Source: Candidatus Galacturonatibacter soehngenii (lineage in GTDB: Bacteria; Bacillota; Clostridia; Lachnospirales; Lachnospiraceae). From it: a stretch of 64,000 nucleotides of DNA. The stretch is taken from contig NZ_WAGX01000005.1 of the NCBI RefSeq assembly GCF_008830185.1, forward strand, positions 868,001-932,000. Reading direction: 5' to 3'. The notes under the pieces are model-generated. The model was not told where the DNA came from. It saw nothing but the letters and a program-made list of their open reading frames with translations, and made no database searches. Positions 1-8,974 of the stretch are shown in pieces. Both the position numbers and the translations under genes were made by a program. Position 1 is the first letter of the stretch. The number at the start of each line of letters is the position of its first letter.

Positions 1-603
1 ATCTAACGTCTCTGACAGGTCTGGAAGTAGAATGGCATCGATTGAGAAATCTTTTAGCAAATCTTTTAAATATCTTGTATCTGCTGGAGATAATATGGAA
101 GTTACAACATTAATCTTTTCATGCTTTGTTGTATCCATCTCTACATTCTTAACCACTTCATAGATTGCTCTCATATACCCTTCAAACTGCGTTCCGCCAT
201 AGCCTGGAGATGGGATGGGAATTACTTTAATATGACTATGTTCTGGGTTTTCCAGATAAAATTTATCAATCATTCGAACCAGATCTTCACCTATTGTCTC
301 TGCAAGGCAAGTAGTAGCAACCCCAATTACTTCTGGCTCATATAATTGAATTAGATTCTTTAGTCCTTGTAAAAGATTTTTCTCTCCTCCGTAAACGGTT
401 CCCTCCTCGGTTAAAGAGGTGGAGGCTATGTCAACTGGCTCGTTGTAATGGGTAGCCATATGCCGTCTAATATACGTACTGCACCCTTGCGATCCGTGCA
501 GTATCGTCATACATTTATGAATTCCGTACAGCGCGGTTGCTGTTCCCATTGGCATACACATTTTACACGGATTTACATTTAAATTAACGAATGTACCTCT
601 CAT
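1..603 (-). CDS. nifN: NifN, FeMo-cofactor scaffold subunit (3' part outside window)
   Basis: This is the N-terminal 201 residues of a NifN-type protein; the reading frame stays open to base 1, so the C-terminus is not seen. NifN pairs with NifE as the scaffold on which the FeMo-cofactor precursor matures before transfer to NifDK. The visible part has the NifK/NifN pattern: NPCKMC near the start, HGSQGC near residue 47, STSLTEEG, VYGGEKN and ATTCLAETIGEDL. The ATG at 603-601 overlaps the nifE stop as ATGA, so the pair is translationally coupled. In several clostridia this gene is a nifN-nifB fusion; the truncation prevents deciding that here. Confidence in NifN is high, in a plain or fused form unknown. 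Confidence 0.9.
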   Translation of the reverse strand, partial: MRGTFVNLNVNPCKMCMPMGTATALYGIHKCMTILHGSQGCSTYIRRHMATHYNEPVDIASTSLTEEGTVYGGEKNLLQGLKNLIQLYEPEVIGVATTCLAETIGEDLVRMIDKFYLENPEHSHIKVIPIPSPGYGGTQFEGYMRAIYEVVKNVEMDTTKHEKINVVTSILSPADTRYLKDLLKDFSIDAILLPDLSETLD

Positions 604-1943
604 AGGCTTTCCTCCATATACTTCCAAACAGGATTATTGATACTTCCATTGATTTCCTTTACAAAATTTATCATGCCATCGAATCCGCTTAACGGGTGTT
701 TTCTCTCATGGTTGTGATCACAAAATGCAATTCCAAGTTTATAAGCAAGTGGTCTTTCTTTTACTCCACCAACTAAAATATCTGCTTGTTTTTCCTTCAT
801 AAACTTTTCTAGCTCTGCAGGATTTGCATCATCTAGTATCACTGTATCTTTACTAACAAGACTCTCAATAATGTCGTAGTCTTCTTTTTTCCCTGTCTGT
901 GTTCCAACCACTACGGTTTCTACTCCTAGAAAGTCAAACTGCCGAATCAATGATATAGCCTTAAAGCCTCCACCCACGTAGATCGCTGCCTTTTTACCCG
1001 TCAAATTCTTTTTATATCTTTCTACCAATGGAGTAATCTTACTGGTTTCTTCCTTCGTAAATGCGATTGCCTTTTGTCTTGCTTCTTCATCTTGCAACGC
1101 TTCTGCAATACGAATGAGGGAACTAGTGGTGTCCTCTATTCCAAAAAAGCTTACTTTAATGAAGGGTATCCCCATTTCTTCTTCCATTCGATTGGCTAGA
1201 TAGGTGCTAGAACCTGCACACTGTACAACGTTTAGCGTAGCCGCTGGTGATTCCAGTAAATTCTCATAATTCGAATCACCTGTAAATCCTGAAATAACAG
1301 AAATGCCTATTCTTTTTAGGTAATCTTTAATGATCCACATTTCGCCAGCCAGATTAAAGTCGCCTAATATATTGACACCTTTTCTTTTTGCGGGTTTTTC
1401 ACTTTTAATCAGTTCCATGATTGCATTACATGCCATTTTATAGCCCACTGATTTATTGCCTGAAAAACCTGGTGATTTTACAGGGATTACTCTTATCTGA
1501 TACTTTTTAGACATCGTCTTACAGACTGCATCCACATCATCTCCAATTACCCCAACAATGCAAGTTGCATAGACAAAAATAAGCTTTGGCTGATGCTTTG
1601 TTGCTATTTCTTCAATCGCTGCGGTTAATCTTTTTTCTCCTCCGAAGATAATATCTGACTCTCTAAGATCCGTTGAAAAACTATTCCGATATAAATCTTC
1701 ACCACTTGATAAGCTACCACGGATATCCCAGGTATAACTGGCACATCCAATTGGCCCATGAACAATATGAAATGCATCGGTTATGGGATTTAAAACGACT
1801 CGTGCTCCGCAATAGACACAAGCTCTTTGGCTTACCGCTCCGGATACGCTATTAGCATCACAACGCATCCCATTACCGCTGCACCCATTTTGCTTATATA
1901 GGATAAAATCCTTTCTTTCTTCCAACACACTGACATTTTCCAT
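600..1943 (-). CDS. nifE: NifE, FeMo-cofactor scaffold subunit
   Basis: A 447-residue member of the nitrogenase component 1 family that, with NifN, carries the FeMo-cofactor precursor. Seen in the sequence: RACVYCGAR (Cys42), HGPIGC (Cys67) and YATCIVGVIGDD (Cys128), the three cluster-ligand positions shared with NifD, plus NSFSTDLRESDIIFGGEK. It lacks the NifD C-terminal HSYDYSGPY motif and has HERKHPLSGFDGMINF in that place, as expected for NifE rather than NifD. GGAGGAGG lies just upstream of the ATG. The gene is separated from nifK by an unusual 420-bp repeat-rich gap and is coupled to nifN by a 4-bp overlap. Confidence 0.93.
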   Translation of the reverse strand: MENVSVLEERKDFILYKQNGCSGNGMRCDANSVSGAVSQRACVYCGARVVLNPITDAFHIVHGPIGCASYTWDIRGSLSSGEDLYRNSFSTDLRESDIIFGGEKRLTAAIEEIATKHQPKLIFVYATCIVGVIGDDVDAVCKTMSKKYQIRVIPVKSPGFSGNKSVGYKMACNAIMELIKSEKPAKRKGVNILGDFNLAGEMWIIKDYLKRIGISVISGFTGDSNYENLLESPAATLNVVQCAGSSTYLANRMEEEMGIPFIKVSFFGIEDTTSSLIRIAEALQDEEARQKAIAFTKEETSKITPLVERYKKNLTGKKAAIYVGGGFKAISLIRQFDFLGVETVVVGTQTGKKEDYDIIESLVSKDTVILDDANPAELEKFMKEKQADILVGGVKERPLAYKLGIAFCDHNHERKHPLSGFDGMINFVKEINGSINNPVWKYMEESL

Positions 1944-1973
1944 AAAGATGCACCTCCTCCATTCTTAAATGAT

Positions 1974-2108
1974 CACATAGAGAGCATATTTTGCTCTCTT
2001 ATGTGTAAGCCGCTTGCTGTGAGTACTTAGAGAGAGTTTTTTTCTCTCTTAGTACGAACGCACTCAATTTTACTTAGTGAGGTATTTTCGAACTTAGTAA
2101 AATTGAGT
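1974..2108. repeat. Three-hairpin repeat block (AGAGAG family) between nifK and nifE
   Basis: Three consecutive inverted repeats are visible: 1974-2005 (CACATAGAGAGCA pairing with TGCTCTCTTATGTG), 2023-2055 (GTACTTAGAGAG with CTCTCTTAGTAC) and 2062-2108 (ACTCAATTTTACT with AGTAAAATTGAGT). The second and third are closely matched by two tandem copies at 59202-59392, where the stem ends read GCAC/GTGC instead of GTAC/GTAC, so pairing is kept. No protein is encoded. It lies inside the nif transcription unit, so it would be transcribed as structured RNA. Confidence 0.75.
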
Positions 2109-2124
2109 TTCCTCGTTCTTTTCC

Positions 2125-2367
2125 TTCCGATAGGTTACACTACGAAACTTCATTTCTTCGTGTAATAGCTCTAAAGCTTCGCTTTATCGCTAACCTATCG
2201 GGTAAAACAAATGTCTGCTTCGCAGCCGCTTGTTTTCCTTCCGATTTCTTACACTCCGAAACTTCGTTTCTTCGTGTAATAGCTCTAAAGCTTACGCTTT
2301 ATCGCTAACCTATCGGGTGAAAACAAATGTCTGCTTCGCAGCCGCTTGTTTTCCTTCCGATAGGTTA
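2125..2367. repeat. Tandem 114-116 bp palindromic repeat between nifK and nifE
   Basis: Two direct units (2125-2238 and 2239-2354) and a partial third (2355-2367). Each contains TTCCGATAGGTTA, an ACGAAAC/TTCGTGT arm, TAAAGCTTCGCTTTA-like mini-hairpins, TAACCTATCGGG, and a CTGCTTCGCAG hairpin flanked by AAAACAAA and TTGTTTT. The ends TAACCTATCGG and CCGATAGGTTA are complementary and form long stems. The terminal TTA at 2365-2367 is also the nifK stop codon. A related single copy lies at 20682-20743 upstream of the MATE gene. No transposase is linked, so this looks like a MITE- or REP-like element. Confidence 0.75.
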
Positions 2368-3729
2368 CATGACCATTTCGAAGTCTTCTTCTTTGCAATC
2401 TCTGTCTTGTCGGTCCATGATTGCATTGGTGATTAATTCTGCTAATCTCATTGCTCCTTTGTATCCAACCAAAGGCATATAGGAATGAATGTATCTGTCA
2501 ATAATTGGGAAGCCTGCGCGAACAAATGGAATATCTTCGGCTCTTGCTATATGCTTTCCGTGGGTTCCTCCTATTAACAAATCAACACCTTCTTGTTTGA
2601 TCCATTGGTGTAATTGATATAAATCTCCTGCGGCTCTCGCAATACATCCATCTACGCCAAATTTCGTAAATAATTCTGCGGCTTCTTTTTCAAAGTCATC
2701 TCCTGGTGTTCCTGTTACAATATATTTTGGAATCATTCCCATTTCTAAAACAAATTGGGTCATTCCTAACACAGTATCTGGATCGCCAAAAATGGCTACT
2801 TTTTTATTATAGGTGTATGGATGAATATCAATTAATACATCCACCAATTGTCCACGTTCTTCTTCTAATTCGTATGGAACTTCTTGTTGTGAGTATGCTT
2901 GCAACTCCATAATATACTCATCTGTTTTTTCGATTCCAATTGGTAATCCAAGTGTCTTACATGGCACTCCGCATTTTTTCTTAAGGGTTTGGGCACCTAA
3001 TTCGCTTGCAAATTTTCCAAGTGCAAGCGTTAGATTGCTATCTCCAAGTTCTATGATTTCTTCCACTGTGGTTCCACCCTTTGGATACATCTCAAATTTA
3101 CCAGTCATTGGGCTATCCATAACACCACTCGTATCTGGTAGCATCGTATAAGATACTCCCATAGTCGATGCTAATCGTTTCATCTCTCTCATATCACCTG
3201 GATTTGTAAATCCTGGAATCAAGGTTACTTTTCCATTTTTCTTTCCAGTTGAAACGGATAAGTATTTAATAAACCCGTCTACCATATTGCTAAAGCCTGT
3301 TATATGTGATCCTTTATAACTTGGTGTATTGGTATGTACCATGAATTTTCCTTCTGGTATATCAATGTCTTGAATAAAGGAATTCAAATCATCTCCAATG
3401 GTCTCTGAAAGACAAGTGGTGTGTACTGCAATAATCCTTGGATTATAGATATCAAAGATATTTTTTGCCGCTGTCTTTAAGTTACTTCCTCCACCAAATA
3501 CGGATGCACCCTCAGTAAAGGAGCTAGAAGACGCCATTGCAGGGTCTTTAAAGTGTCTGGTCAAAAACATTCTGTGGAAGGCGCAGCATCCTTGTGAACC
3601 GTGGCTATGTGGCAAGCACTCATGTACTCCTAATGCCGCATACATGGCCCCTACCGGCTGGCAGGTTTTTGCTGGATTTACTCGCAGTGCGGTTCTATCA
3701 TAGCTTTCTTTTTTTGTGTAATCTAACAT
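2365..3729 (-). CDS. nifK: Nitrogenase MoFe protein beta subunit NifK
   Basis: A 454-residue beta subunit of the MoFe protein, which with NifD forms the catalytic heterotetramer and holds the P-cluster at the interface. Visible P-cluster ligand positions are Cys23 (NPAKTCQPVG), Cys48 (HGSQGCC) and Cys106 (HTTCLSETIGDD); the SSSSFTEGASVFGG segment is also typical. It is shorter than proteobacterial NifK (about 520 residues) because the N-terminal extension is missing, which is usual in clostridia. The start ATG at 3729-3727 lies inside the nifD end, giving a 7-bp overlap and likely translational coupling. The stop codon abuts the repeat block. Confidence 0.96.
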   Translation of the reverse strand: MLDYTKKESYDRTALRVNPAKTCQPVGAMYAALGVHECLPHSHGSQGCCAFHRMFLTRHFKDPAMASSSSFTEGASVFGGGSNLKTAAKNIFDIYNPRIIAVHTTCLSETIGDDLNSFIQDIDIPEGKFMVHTNTPSYKGSHITGFSNMVDGFIKYLSVSTGKKNGKVTLIPGFTNPGDMREMKRLASTMGVSYTMLPDTSGVMDSPMTGKFEMYPKGGTTVEEIIELGDSNLTLALGKFASELGAQTLKKKCGVPCKTLGLPIGIEKTDEYIMELQAYSQQEVPYELEEERGQLVDVLIDIHPYTYNKKVAIFGDPDTVLGMTQFVLEMGMIPKYIVTGTPGDDFEKEAAELFTKFGVDGCIARAAGDLYQLHQWIKQEGVDLLIGGTHGKHIARAEDIPFVRAGFPIIDRYIHSYMPLVGYKGAMRLAELITNAIMDRQDRDCKEEDFEMVM

Positions 3730-5321
3730 GCCTGTTCACCTCCTAGTGTACCTGTCAAAATCGGAGCTGTTTTCCATGGTGCTTTAATAAAACTCCATGC
3801 TGGAGTATAAATTCCCATCGTAATATCTCTTGCAAAATTGACAGCTCCTCGAAAACCTGAGTATGGTCCACTATAATCATACGAATGTAATTGTCTTGAT
3901 AAAATACCACTTTTTTGAGCTACAAATTTATCTTTGATTCCTGAAAAGAAAATATCTGGTTTTAATAATTTTAGAAATTCTTCTGTTTCAAAATGGTTCA
4001 AATCATCTACCATGTAAGTTCCTGCTTCCATCTCTTTTGCCATACCACCGTAATAGCTTAGAAGCTTTTCATCCCTTAATTTTTCTAAAACCTCTTTTTG
4101 CAGATACAGATGATATTTTTCTGGATCAGGTTCAACTGAAATGCTTTCTATGTTTTTACTGTCTGCATCTTCTTTTACAAAAGGTAGAATCTCTCTTCCT
4201 TCATACTCATCTCGATGTGCAAATTCATAGCCTGCTAATACCGTTGAAACTCCAAAATCATGTAAAAGAGTCTGGTAGTGATGGGATCTGGAACCGCCTA
4301 CATACAATGCAGCGGTTTTACCTTTTAACTTTGTTTTATAATACTCGATATCATCAATGATTTTTTCCAACTCATCTGCAATGACTTCTTCTGTTCGTTT
4401 GGTTAATTCTTCATTGTCAAAATATTTGGCTATATTTCTCAATGTCTCTATGGTTCCTTTTACACCAATGAAATTCACTTTCATCCAAGGTACCCCATAT
4501 TTTGTTTCAATCATTTCCGCGATGTAGTTAATCGAACGATGACACTGTACAAGACTTAGATTGGCTTGATGTGCATTTTTTAAATCTTCAATACTACTAT
4601 CCCCTGTAAATACTGACACCACTTCATATCCAATTCTCTTTAAGATTCGCTCTGTTTCCCAACCATCGCCACCGATGTTATATTCTCCAAGAATATTAAC
4701 GGAGAATTTACTTTCAATCTTACGATCTCCTTCACCTATGATAAATTTCATTAACTGATTGTTTGCAATATGATGTCCTGCTGATTGGCTAACTCCTTTA
4801 TATCCTTCACAACTAAATGCGATACACTTGATATTGTGTTTTTCCTCGGCCCATTTAGCTACCGCGTGGATATCATCACCAATTAGACCGACTGGACAAG
4901 TAGAACAAATCATAATTGTGGAGGGATGAAATAATTCCATGGCTTCATCAATTGCCTTTTTTAACTTCTTCTCACCTCCAAATACGACATCTGGCTCTTG
5001 CATGTCGGTAGAAAAACTATACTGTAAATAGTTATCTACGCCTTCTGCATTTTTCCCTTTATGTCTTCTGGTTCCCCATGCATAGTAAGAACATCCAATT
5101 GGCCCGTGAACAATTTGAAGTGCATCTTTGATTGGCCCAAGTACAACGCCTTTACATCCTGCATAACAGCAACCTCTCTGCGTCATAATTCCTGGAATCG
5201 TACGCACATTTGCAGCTATCTGGTTTTCATTTTCATTGTTATTTATCTCTACAATGTGTGTTTTTCTGTTTTTATATACTCTTGAACTGTACTGGTCTAG
5301 TACTTTTTCTGCAACGCTCAT
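3723..5321 (-). CDS. nifD: Nitrogenase MoFe protein alpha subunit NifD
   Basis: A 532-residue alpha subunit carrying FeMo-co. Ligand positions are all present: P-cluster cysteines 51 (TQRGC), 77 (GPIGC) and 142 (STCPVGLIGDD), the FeMo-co cysteine 260 (LVQCHRSINY) and histidine 479 (LHSYDYSGPYSG). The active-site histidine corresponding to Azotobacter His195 is in QSAGHHIAN, and the Arg in VGGSRSHH is kept. Residues about 385-435 form the extra segment known from clostridial NifD. A strong AGGAGGAGG precedes the ATG. These features indicate an active Mo-type enzyme rather than AnfD or VnfD. Confidence 0.97.
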   Translation of the reverse strand: MSVAEKVLDQYSSRVYKNRKTHIVEINNNENENQIAANVRTIPGIMTQRGCCYAGCKGVVLGPIKDALQIVHGPIGCSYYAWGTRRHKGKNAEGVDNYLQYSFSTDMQEPDVVFGGEKKLKKAIDEAMELFHPSTIMICSTCPVGLIGDDIHAVAKWAEEKHNIKCIAFSCEGYKGVSQSAGHHIANNQLMKFIIGEGDRKIESKFSVNILGEYNIGGDGWETERILKRIGYEVVSVFTGDSSIEDLKNAHQANLSLVQCHRSINYIAEMIETKYGVPWMKVNFIGVKGTIETLRNIAKYFDNEELTKRTEEVIADELEKIIDDIEYYKTKLKGKTAALYVGGSRSHHYQTLLHDFGVSTVLAGYEFAHRDEYEGREILPFVKEDADSKNIESISVEPDPEKYHLYLQKEVLEKLRDEKLLSYYGGMAKEMEAGTYMVDDLNHFETEEFLKLLKPDIFFSGIKDKFVAQKSGILSRQLHSYDYSGPYSGFRGAVNFARDITMGIYTPAWSFIKAPWKTAPILTGTLGGEQAC

Positions 5322-5338
5322 ATTCTCCTCCTCCTATA

Positions 5339-5722
5339 TTAATATGCGTCGATGGTGGATGCACCGTTTCTAATCTGATAATTTTCATATACTGGCAATA
5401 CAAATATCTTTCCATCACCTGGATTGCCCGATGAATTTGCTTCCATAATAGCCTCTACTACCTTTTCTACTTCTGTATCTTCTACAATGAATGTAAATAC
5501 ACGCTTTGATATCAATCTGGTTGTTTCTGATATATATTCTCCAACAGGACTGGTTGGCAGCTCACCTGCCTCAACGATGGGTTGTAATAGATTCATATCA
5601 ATTAGCTTTTTCCCTCTACCTAATACTCTTCTACAGGTAAAAGCTGGTACTCCTACTTCTGCCAAAGCATCCTTTGTGATATTTACCTTGTTTTGTCTCA
5701 CAATTGCCATAACTTCTTTCAT
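5339..5722 (-). CDS. nifI2: NifI2, PII-family nitrogenase switch-off regulator
   Basis: A 127-residue PII/GlnB-family protein. In methanogens the NifI1-NifI2 complex binds dinitrogenase and blocks it when ammonium is present, with 2-oxoglutarate and ATP relieving inhibition; the same role is inferred here from gene order. The PII core is visible as MKEVMAIVRQNKVN, CRRVLGRGKK and the C-terminal GDGKIFVLPV. The region between (residues about 40-70) is longer and lacks the GlnB uridylylated tyrosine motif. It sits 11 bp after nifI1 and 17 bp before nifD with AGGAGG at its start. Confidence 0.93.
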   Translation of the reverse strand: MKEVMAIVRQNKVNITKDALAEVGVPAFTCRRVLGRGKKLIDMNLLQPIVEAGELPTSPVGEYISETTRLISKRVFTFIVEDTEVEKVVEAIMEANSSGNPGDGKIFVLPVYENYQIRNGASTIDAY

Positions 5723-5733
5723 AATCGGCCCTC

Positions 5734-6063
5734 CTATAGTCCTTTTTTCTTCGTACTGATTGTATAGGCCTCTTCTACTGGACTGACAAATATTCTACCA
5801 TCTCCAAAATGTCCGCTTTCTCCTGTTCTAGCATACTTCATGATAATTTTTACCACATCATCTTTGTCTGCATCATCTACAACCATAAGTATCATATCTT
5901 TTGGAATCTCATCGTAATATACTTCTCCTACCTTTACTCCTTTTTGCTTACCACGTCCATATACATCCATTTTCGTAACGGCTGGATAACCTGCTGATAA
6001 TAATTCTGATAATACGACTCCTACTTTCTCCGGTCTGATAATCGCTCTTACTAATAACATCAT
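5734..6063 (-). CDS. nifI1: NifI1, PII-family nitrogenase switch-off regulator
   Basis: A 109-residue PII-family protein that together with NifI2 is expected to control nitrogenase activity after translation. Motifs: LVRAIIRPEKV at the start, VYGRGKQKG before the T-loop and GDGRIFVSPVEEAYTI at the end, the usual PII nucleotide-binding segments. The T-loop region (KVGEVYYDEIPKD) carries adjacent tyrosines but not the GlnB uridylylation context. Placement between nifH and nifI2 is the standard nifH-I1-I2-D-K order of anaerobes and methanogens. GGAGGTG precedes the ATG. Confidence 0.93.
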   Translation of the reverse strand: MMLLVRAIIRPEKVGVVLSELLSAGYPAVTKMDVYGRGKQKGVKVGEVYYDEIPKDMILMVVDDADKDDVVKIIMKYARTGESGHFGDGRIFVSPVEEAYTISTKKKGL

Positions 6064-6087
6064 TACACCTCCAAATTGTTTATCCTT

Positions 6088-6933
<846 letters not shown>

Positions 6934-6975
6934 TCACGTCACAATTGTTACATTGATAAGAAGATTTGGAATAAC

Positions 6976-7033
6976 AAAAAAGAGACGTCTCGACTTTTTT
7001 AGAATAAGTCATAAAGTCATGACGTCTCTGTCA
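6976..7033 (-). promoter_or_regulatory. Leader terminator / candidate ANTAR-type antiterminator of nifH
   Basis: On the minus strand AGAGACGTC (7029-7021) and GACTT (7018-7014) pair with AAGTC (6996-6992) and GACGTCTCT (6989-6981), followed by TTTTT (6980-6976): an intrinsic terminator between promoter and nifH. The same 5' arm can form a competing hairpin TGAC-AGAGAC-GTCA (7033-7020) whose six-base loop has A at position 1 and G at position 4, the signature bound by ANTAR-domain antiterminators. A second upstream hexaloop hairpin is expected; only a weak 3-bp TAG-AAATTG-CTA is seen. Terminator evidence is strong; the ANTAR reading is inference. Confidence 0.7.
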
Positions 7034-7063
7034 AATAGAGTGCTAGCAATTTCTATAGTTAAA

Positions 7064-7092
7064 ATTTTAGCATTCTCTTTCTTTTTTCACAA
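7064..7092 (-). promoter_or_regulatory. Sigma-A type promoter of the nif operon
   Basis: On the minus strand TTGTGA (7092-7087) and TAAAAT (7069-7064) are separated by 17 bp, with TGC directly before the -10 box (extended -10). No sigma-54 GG-N10-GC motif is seen upstream of nifH. Predicted start is near 7057, giving a leader of about 150 nt containing the terminator. A TTGACA at about 7107 has no good -10 partner. Confidence 0.6.
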
Positions 7093-7202
7093 TGCATCTA
7101 TTTGTCAATATTTAATAGATATTTTAATTATTTTTCTACTTTTTACACTATTGATTCTATATTTTTGTTAATTATCAGAAATTAATCAAGATTCTACTTA
7201 CA

Positions 7203-8279
7203 TTATTCTAATAGAAGTAAAGCTTCTGGTATAAATCTTAATTTCACTTGATTTCCTTTTACTTTTTCCCATTCATTTTTAGGCATCTCTAGTCTAATTT
7301 CTCCATAGTTATGCTGTTTATCGACTCCGTTTTTTTGAGAATTTCTTAGTCCTTCTACTAAAATAATTGTTGTAAACGTATTATCAATTATTTTTTTTAC
7401 CGTACAAAGCATGGTATTATCAGACTCCTCGTTTGAATCAATCACCTGAATATGATGCGCCCGAATTCCAACATATTGTATATCGTTAGAAACTGGCTCC
7501 TTTGTAATTAAATTGATCTGCCAATCAAATGCGTACACTTTATATTCATTCACTTTCTTAATGCGGGTAAAATTCTTACATCCTGTCAAAACAGCGCCTA
7601 TAAAAGTTTTAGGATTTTCAAATATATCTTTTTTTTCACTGACAAACGAAAGCCTACCTTGGTCAATGACTCCAATCAAGTCACTGATGCGATATACTTC
7701 ATCGCGATTATGGGATACAAACAACGTTGGTTTCTTGTACGTTTCAATAATATCTAATATTTCTTGTTCCATTTCCCACCTTAAATAGCTGTCTAGCGCC
7801 GAAAATGGTTCGTCTAACATAATAATTTTTGGATTTGAAGCAATCATTCTCGCAATCGCAACCCTTTGTTGTTGTCCTCCTGAAAGCTGACTTGGTTTTT
7901 TCTTTTCTAATCCTTCTAGATAAAATGATTTTATTTTTTCTTCTACTAACGTCCTTTTTTCTTGTTTGCTTGCCTTTAATCCAATTGCAATATTTTCTTC
8001 TACTGTCATATTTGGAAATAAGGCATAGTTTTGAAATAAATACCCAATATTTCTTTGCTGTGGTAACAAATTAATTTTTTGTTTGGAATCAAATAGTATT
8101 GTATCATCTAGTACAATCCTTCCCTCATCTGGCGTCTCTATGCCTGCAATGCATTTTAAGGTCATACTTTTGCCTGATCCTGATGCGCCTAAAATTGATA
8201 ACGTTTCACACCCCATATCAAAGCTGACTTGCAGGGAAAAATTCTGCATTGTTTTTTTAATATCTACATGCAATCCCAT
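7203..8279 (-). CDS. modC: Molybdate ABC transporter ATP-binding protein ModC
   Basis: A 358-residue ABC ATPase that drives molybdate import. Walker A LGASGSGKS near residue 31, signature LSGGQQQR, Walker B IIMLDEP and the switch histidine in FVSHNRDE are present; residues after about 230 form a TOBE/MOP-like C-terminal regulatory region typical of ModC. The ATG at 8279 overlaps the modB stop (TGATG) and is preceded by GGGGGTGG, so I prefer it to the upstream TTG. It is the last gene of modABC, directly upstream of the nif promoter, consistent with Mo supply for nitrogenase. Confidence 0.92.
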   Translation of the reverse strand: MGLHVDIKKTMQNFSLQVSFDMGCETLSILGASGSGKSMTLKCIAGIETPDEGRIVLDDTILFDSKQKINLLPQQRNIGYLFQNYALFPNMTVEENIAIGLKASKQEKRTLVEEKIKSFYLEGLEKKKPSQLSGGQQQRVAIARMIASNPKIIMLDEPFSALDSYLRWEMEQEILDIIETYKKPTLFVSHNRDEVYRISDLIGVIDQGRLSFVSEKKDIFENPKTFIGAVLTGCKNFTRIKKVNEYKVYAFDWQINLITKEPVSNDIQYVGIRAHHIQVIDSNEESDNTMLCTVKKIIDNTFTTIILVEGLRNSQKNGVDKQHNYGEIRLEMPKNEWEKVKGNQVKLRFIPEALLLLE

Positions 8280-8950
8280 CAAACCACCCCCTTTGAATTA
8301 CCTTTTTCTCTATTGGAAAACCAATTCATAGATATTATGCTTCCAAAAGAAATGAGCATGATAACTGCAACCCAGGCATATGATTGTTCTCTCTGTCCTC
8401 CTTGCACCGCTGAATAGATTGCAACAGATATAGTCTGCGTTCGACCTGGAATGTTTCCTGCAACCATAATGGTTGCCCCAAATTCCCCTAGTGCTCTTGC
8501 AAAGGTTAATACCACTCCTGCCAAAATACTAGACATCGTGTTTGGCAATACAACCTTTCGAAAAATAGTGAAGTTACTCATGCCAAGTGTTTGACCTGCA
8601 TAAATCAAATTAGTGTCAACTGCTTCAAATGCCCCTCTTGCTGTGCGATACATCAAAGGAAACGATACAACTACTGAAGCTAGCACTGCTGCAATCCAAG
8701 TAAATGTAAGTGTTATGTCAAATTGTAATAAAAACTTGCCAAATGGACTATTTTTCCCAATTAGTAGTAACAAAAAGAATCCTACAATTGTAGGAGGCAA
8801 TACCATTGGCATAGTCGCAATCCCATCTATGAGTCCCTTCCCTTTTTTCATGTTTGCTACCTTCCATGCAAAAGGAATTCCAAGAATGATTGTTAGAATA
8901 GTTGCCGTACATGCAACCTTAAAGCTTATAATCAAAGGCGATATATTCAT
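8279..8950 (-). CDS. modB: Molybdate ABC transporter permease ModB
   Basis: A 223-residue integral membrane permease with about five hydrophobic segments. The EAA-type loop that contacts the ATPase is visible as AGQTLGMSNFTIFRKVVLP around residues 122-140, and MVLPPTIVGFFLLLLIG is the characteristic ModB segment near residue 50. GGAGGG precedes the ATG at 8950. It lies between modA and modC with a 1-bp overlap to modC, so the three genes form one transcription unit. Confidence 0.93.
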   Translation of the reverse strand: MNISPLIISFKVACTATILTIILGIPFAWKVANMKKGKGLIDGIATMPMVLPPTIVGFFLLLLIGKNSPFGKFLLQFDITLTFTWIAAVLASVVVSFPLMYRTARGAFEAVDTNLIYAGQTLGMSNFTIFRKVVLPNTMSSILAGVVLTFARALGEFGATIMVAGNIPGRTQTISVAIYSAVQGGQREQSYAWVAVIMLISFGSIISMNWFSNREKGNSKGVV

Positions 8951-8974
8951 GTTATCCCTCCTACCCCTTTTGTT

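Noticed and set aside
2125-2367. Tandem repeats that could be a short CRISPR array
   Set aside because: Units are 114-116 bp without unique spacers, internally palindromic, and no cas genes are present.
3723-5321. Possible alternative (V or Fe-only) nitrogenase alpha subunit
   Set aside because: The Mo-type motifs, the clostridial insertion, modABC next door and no anfG/vnfG between alpha and beta genes indicate Mo nitrogenase.
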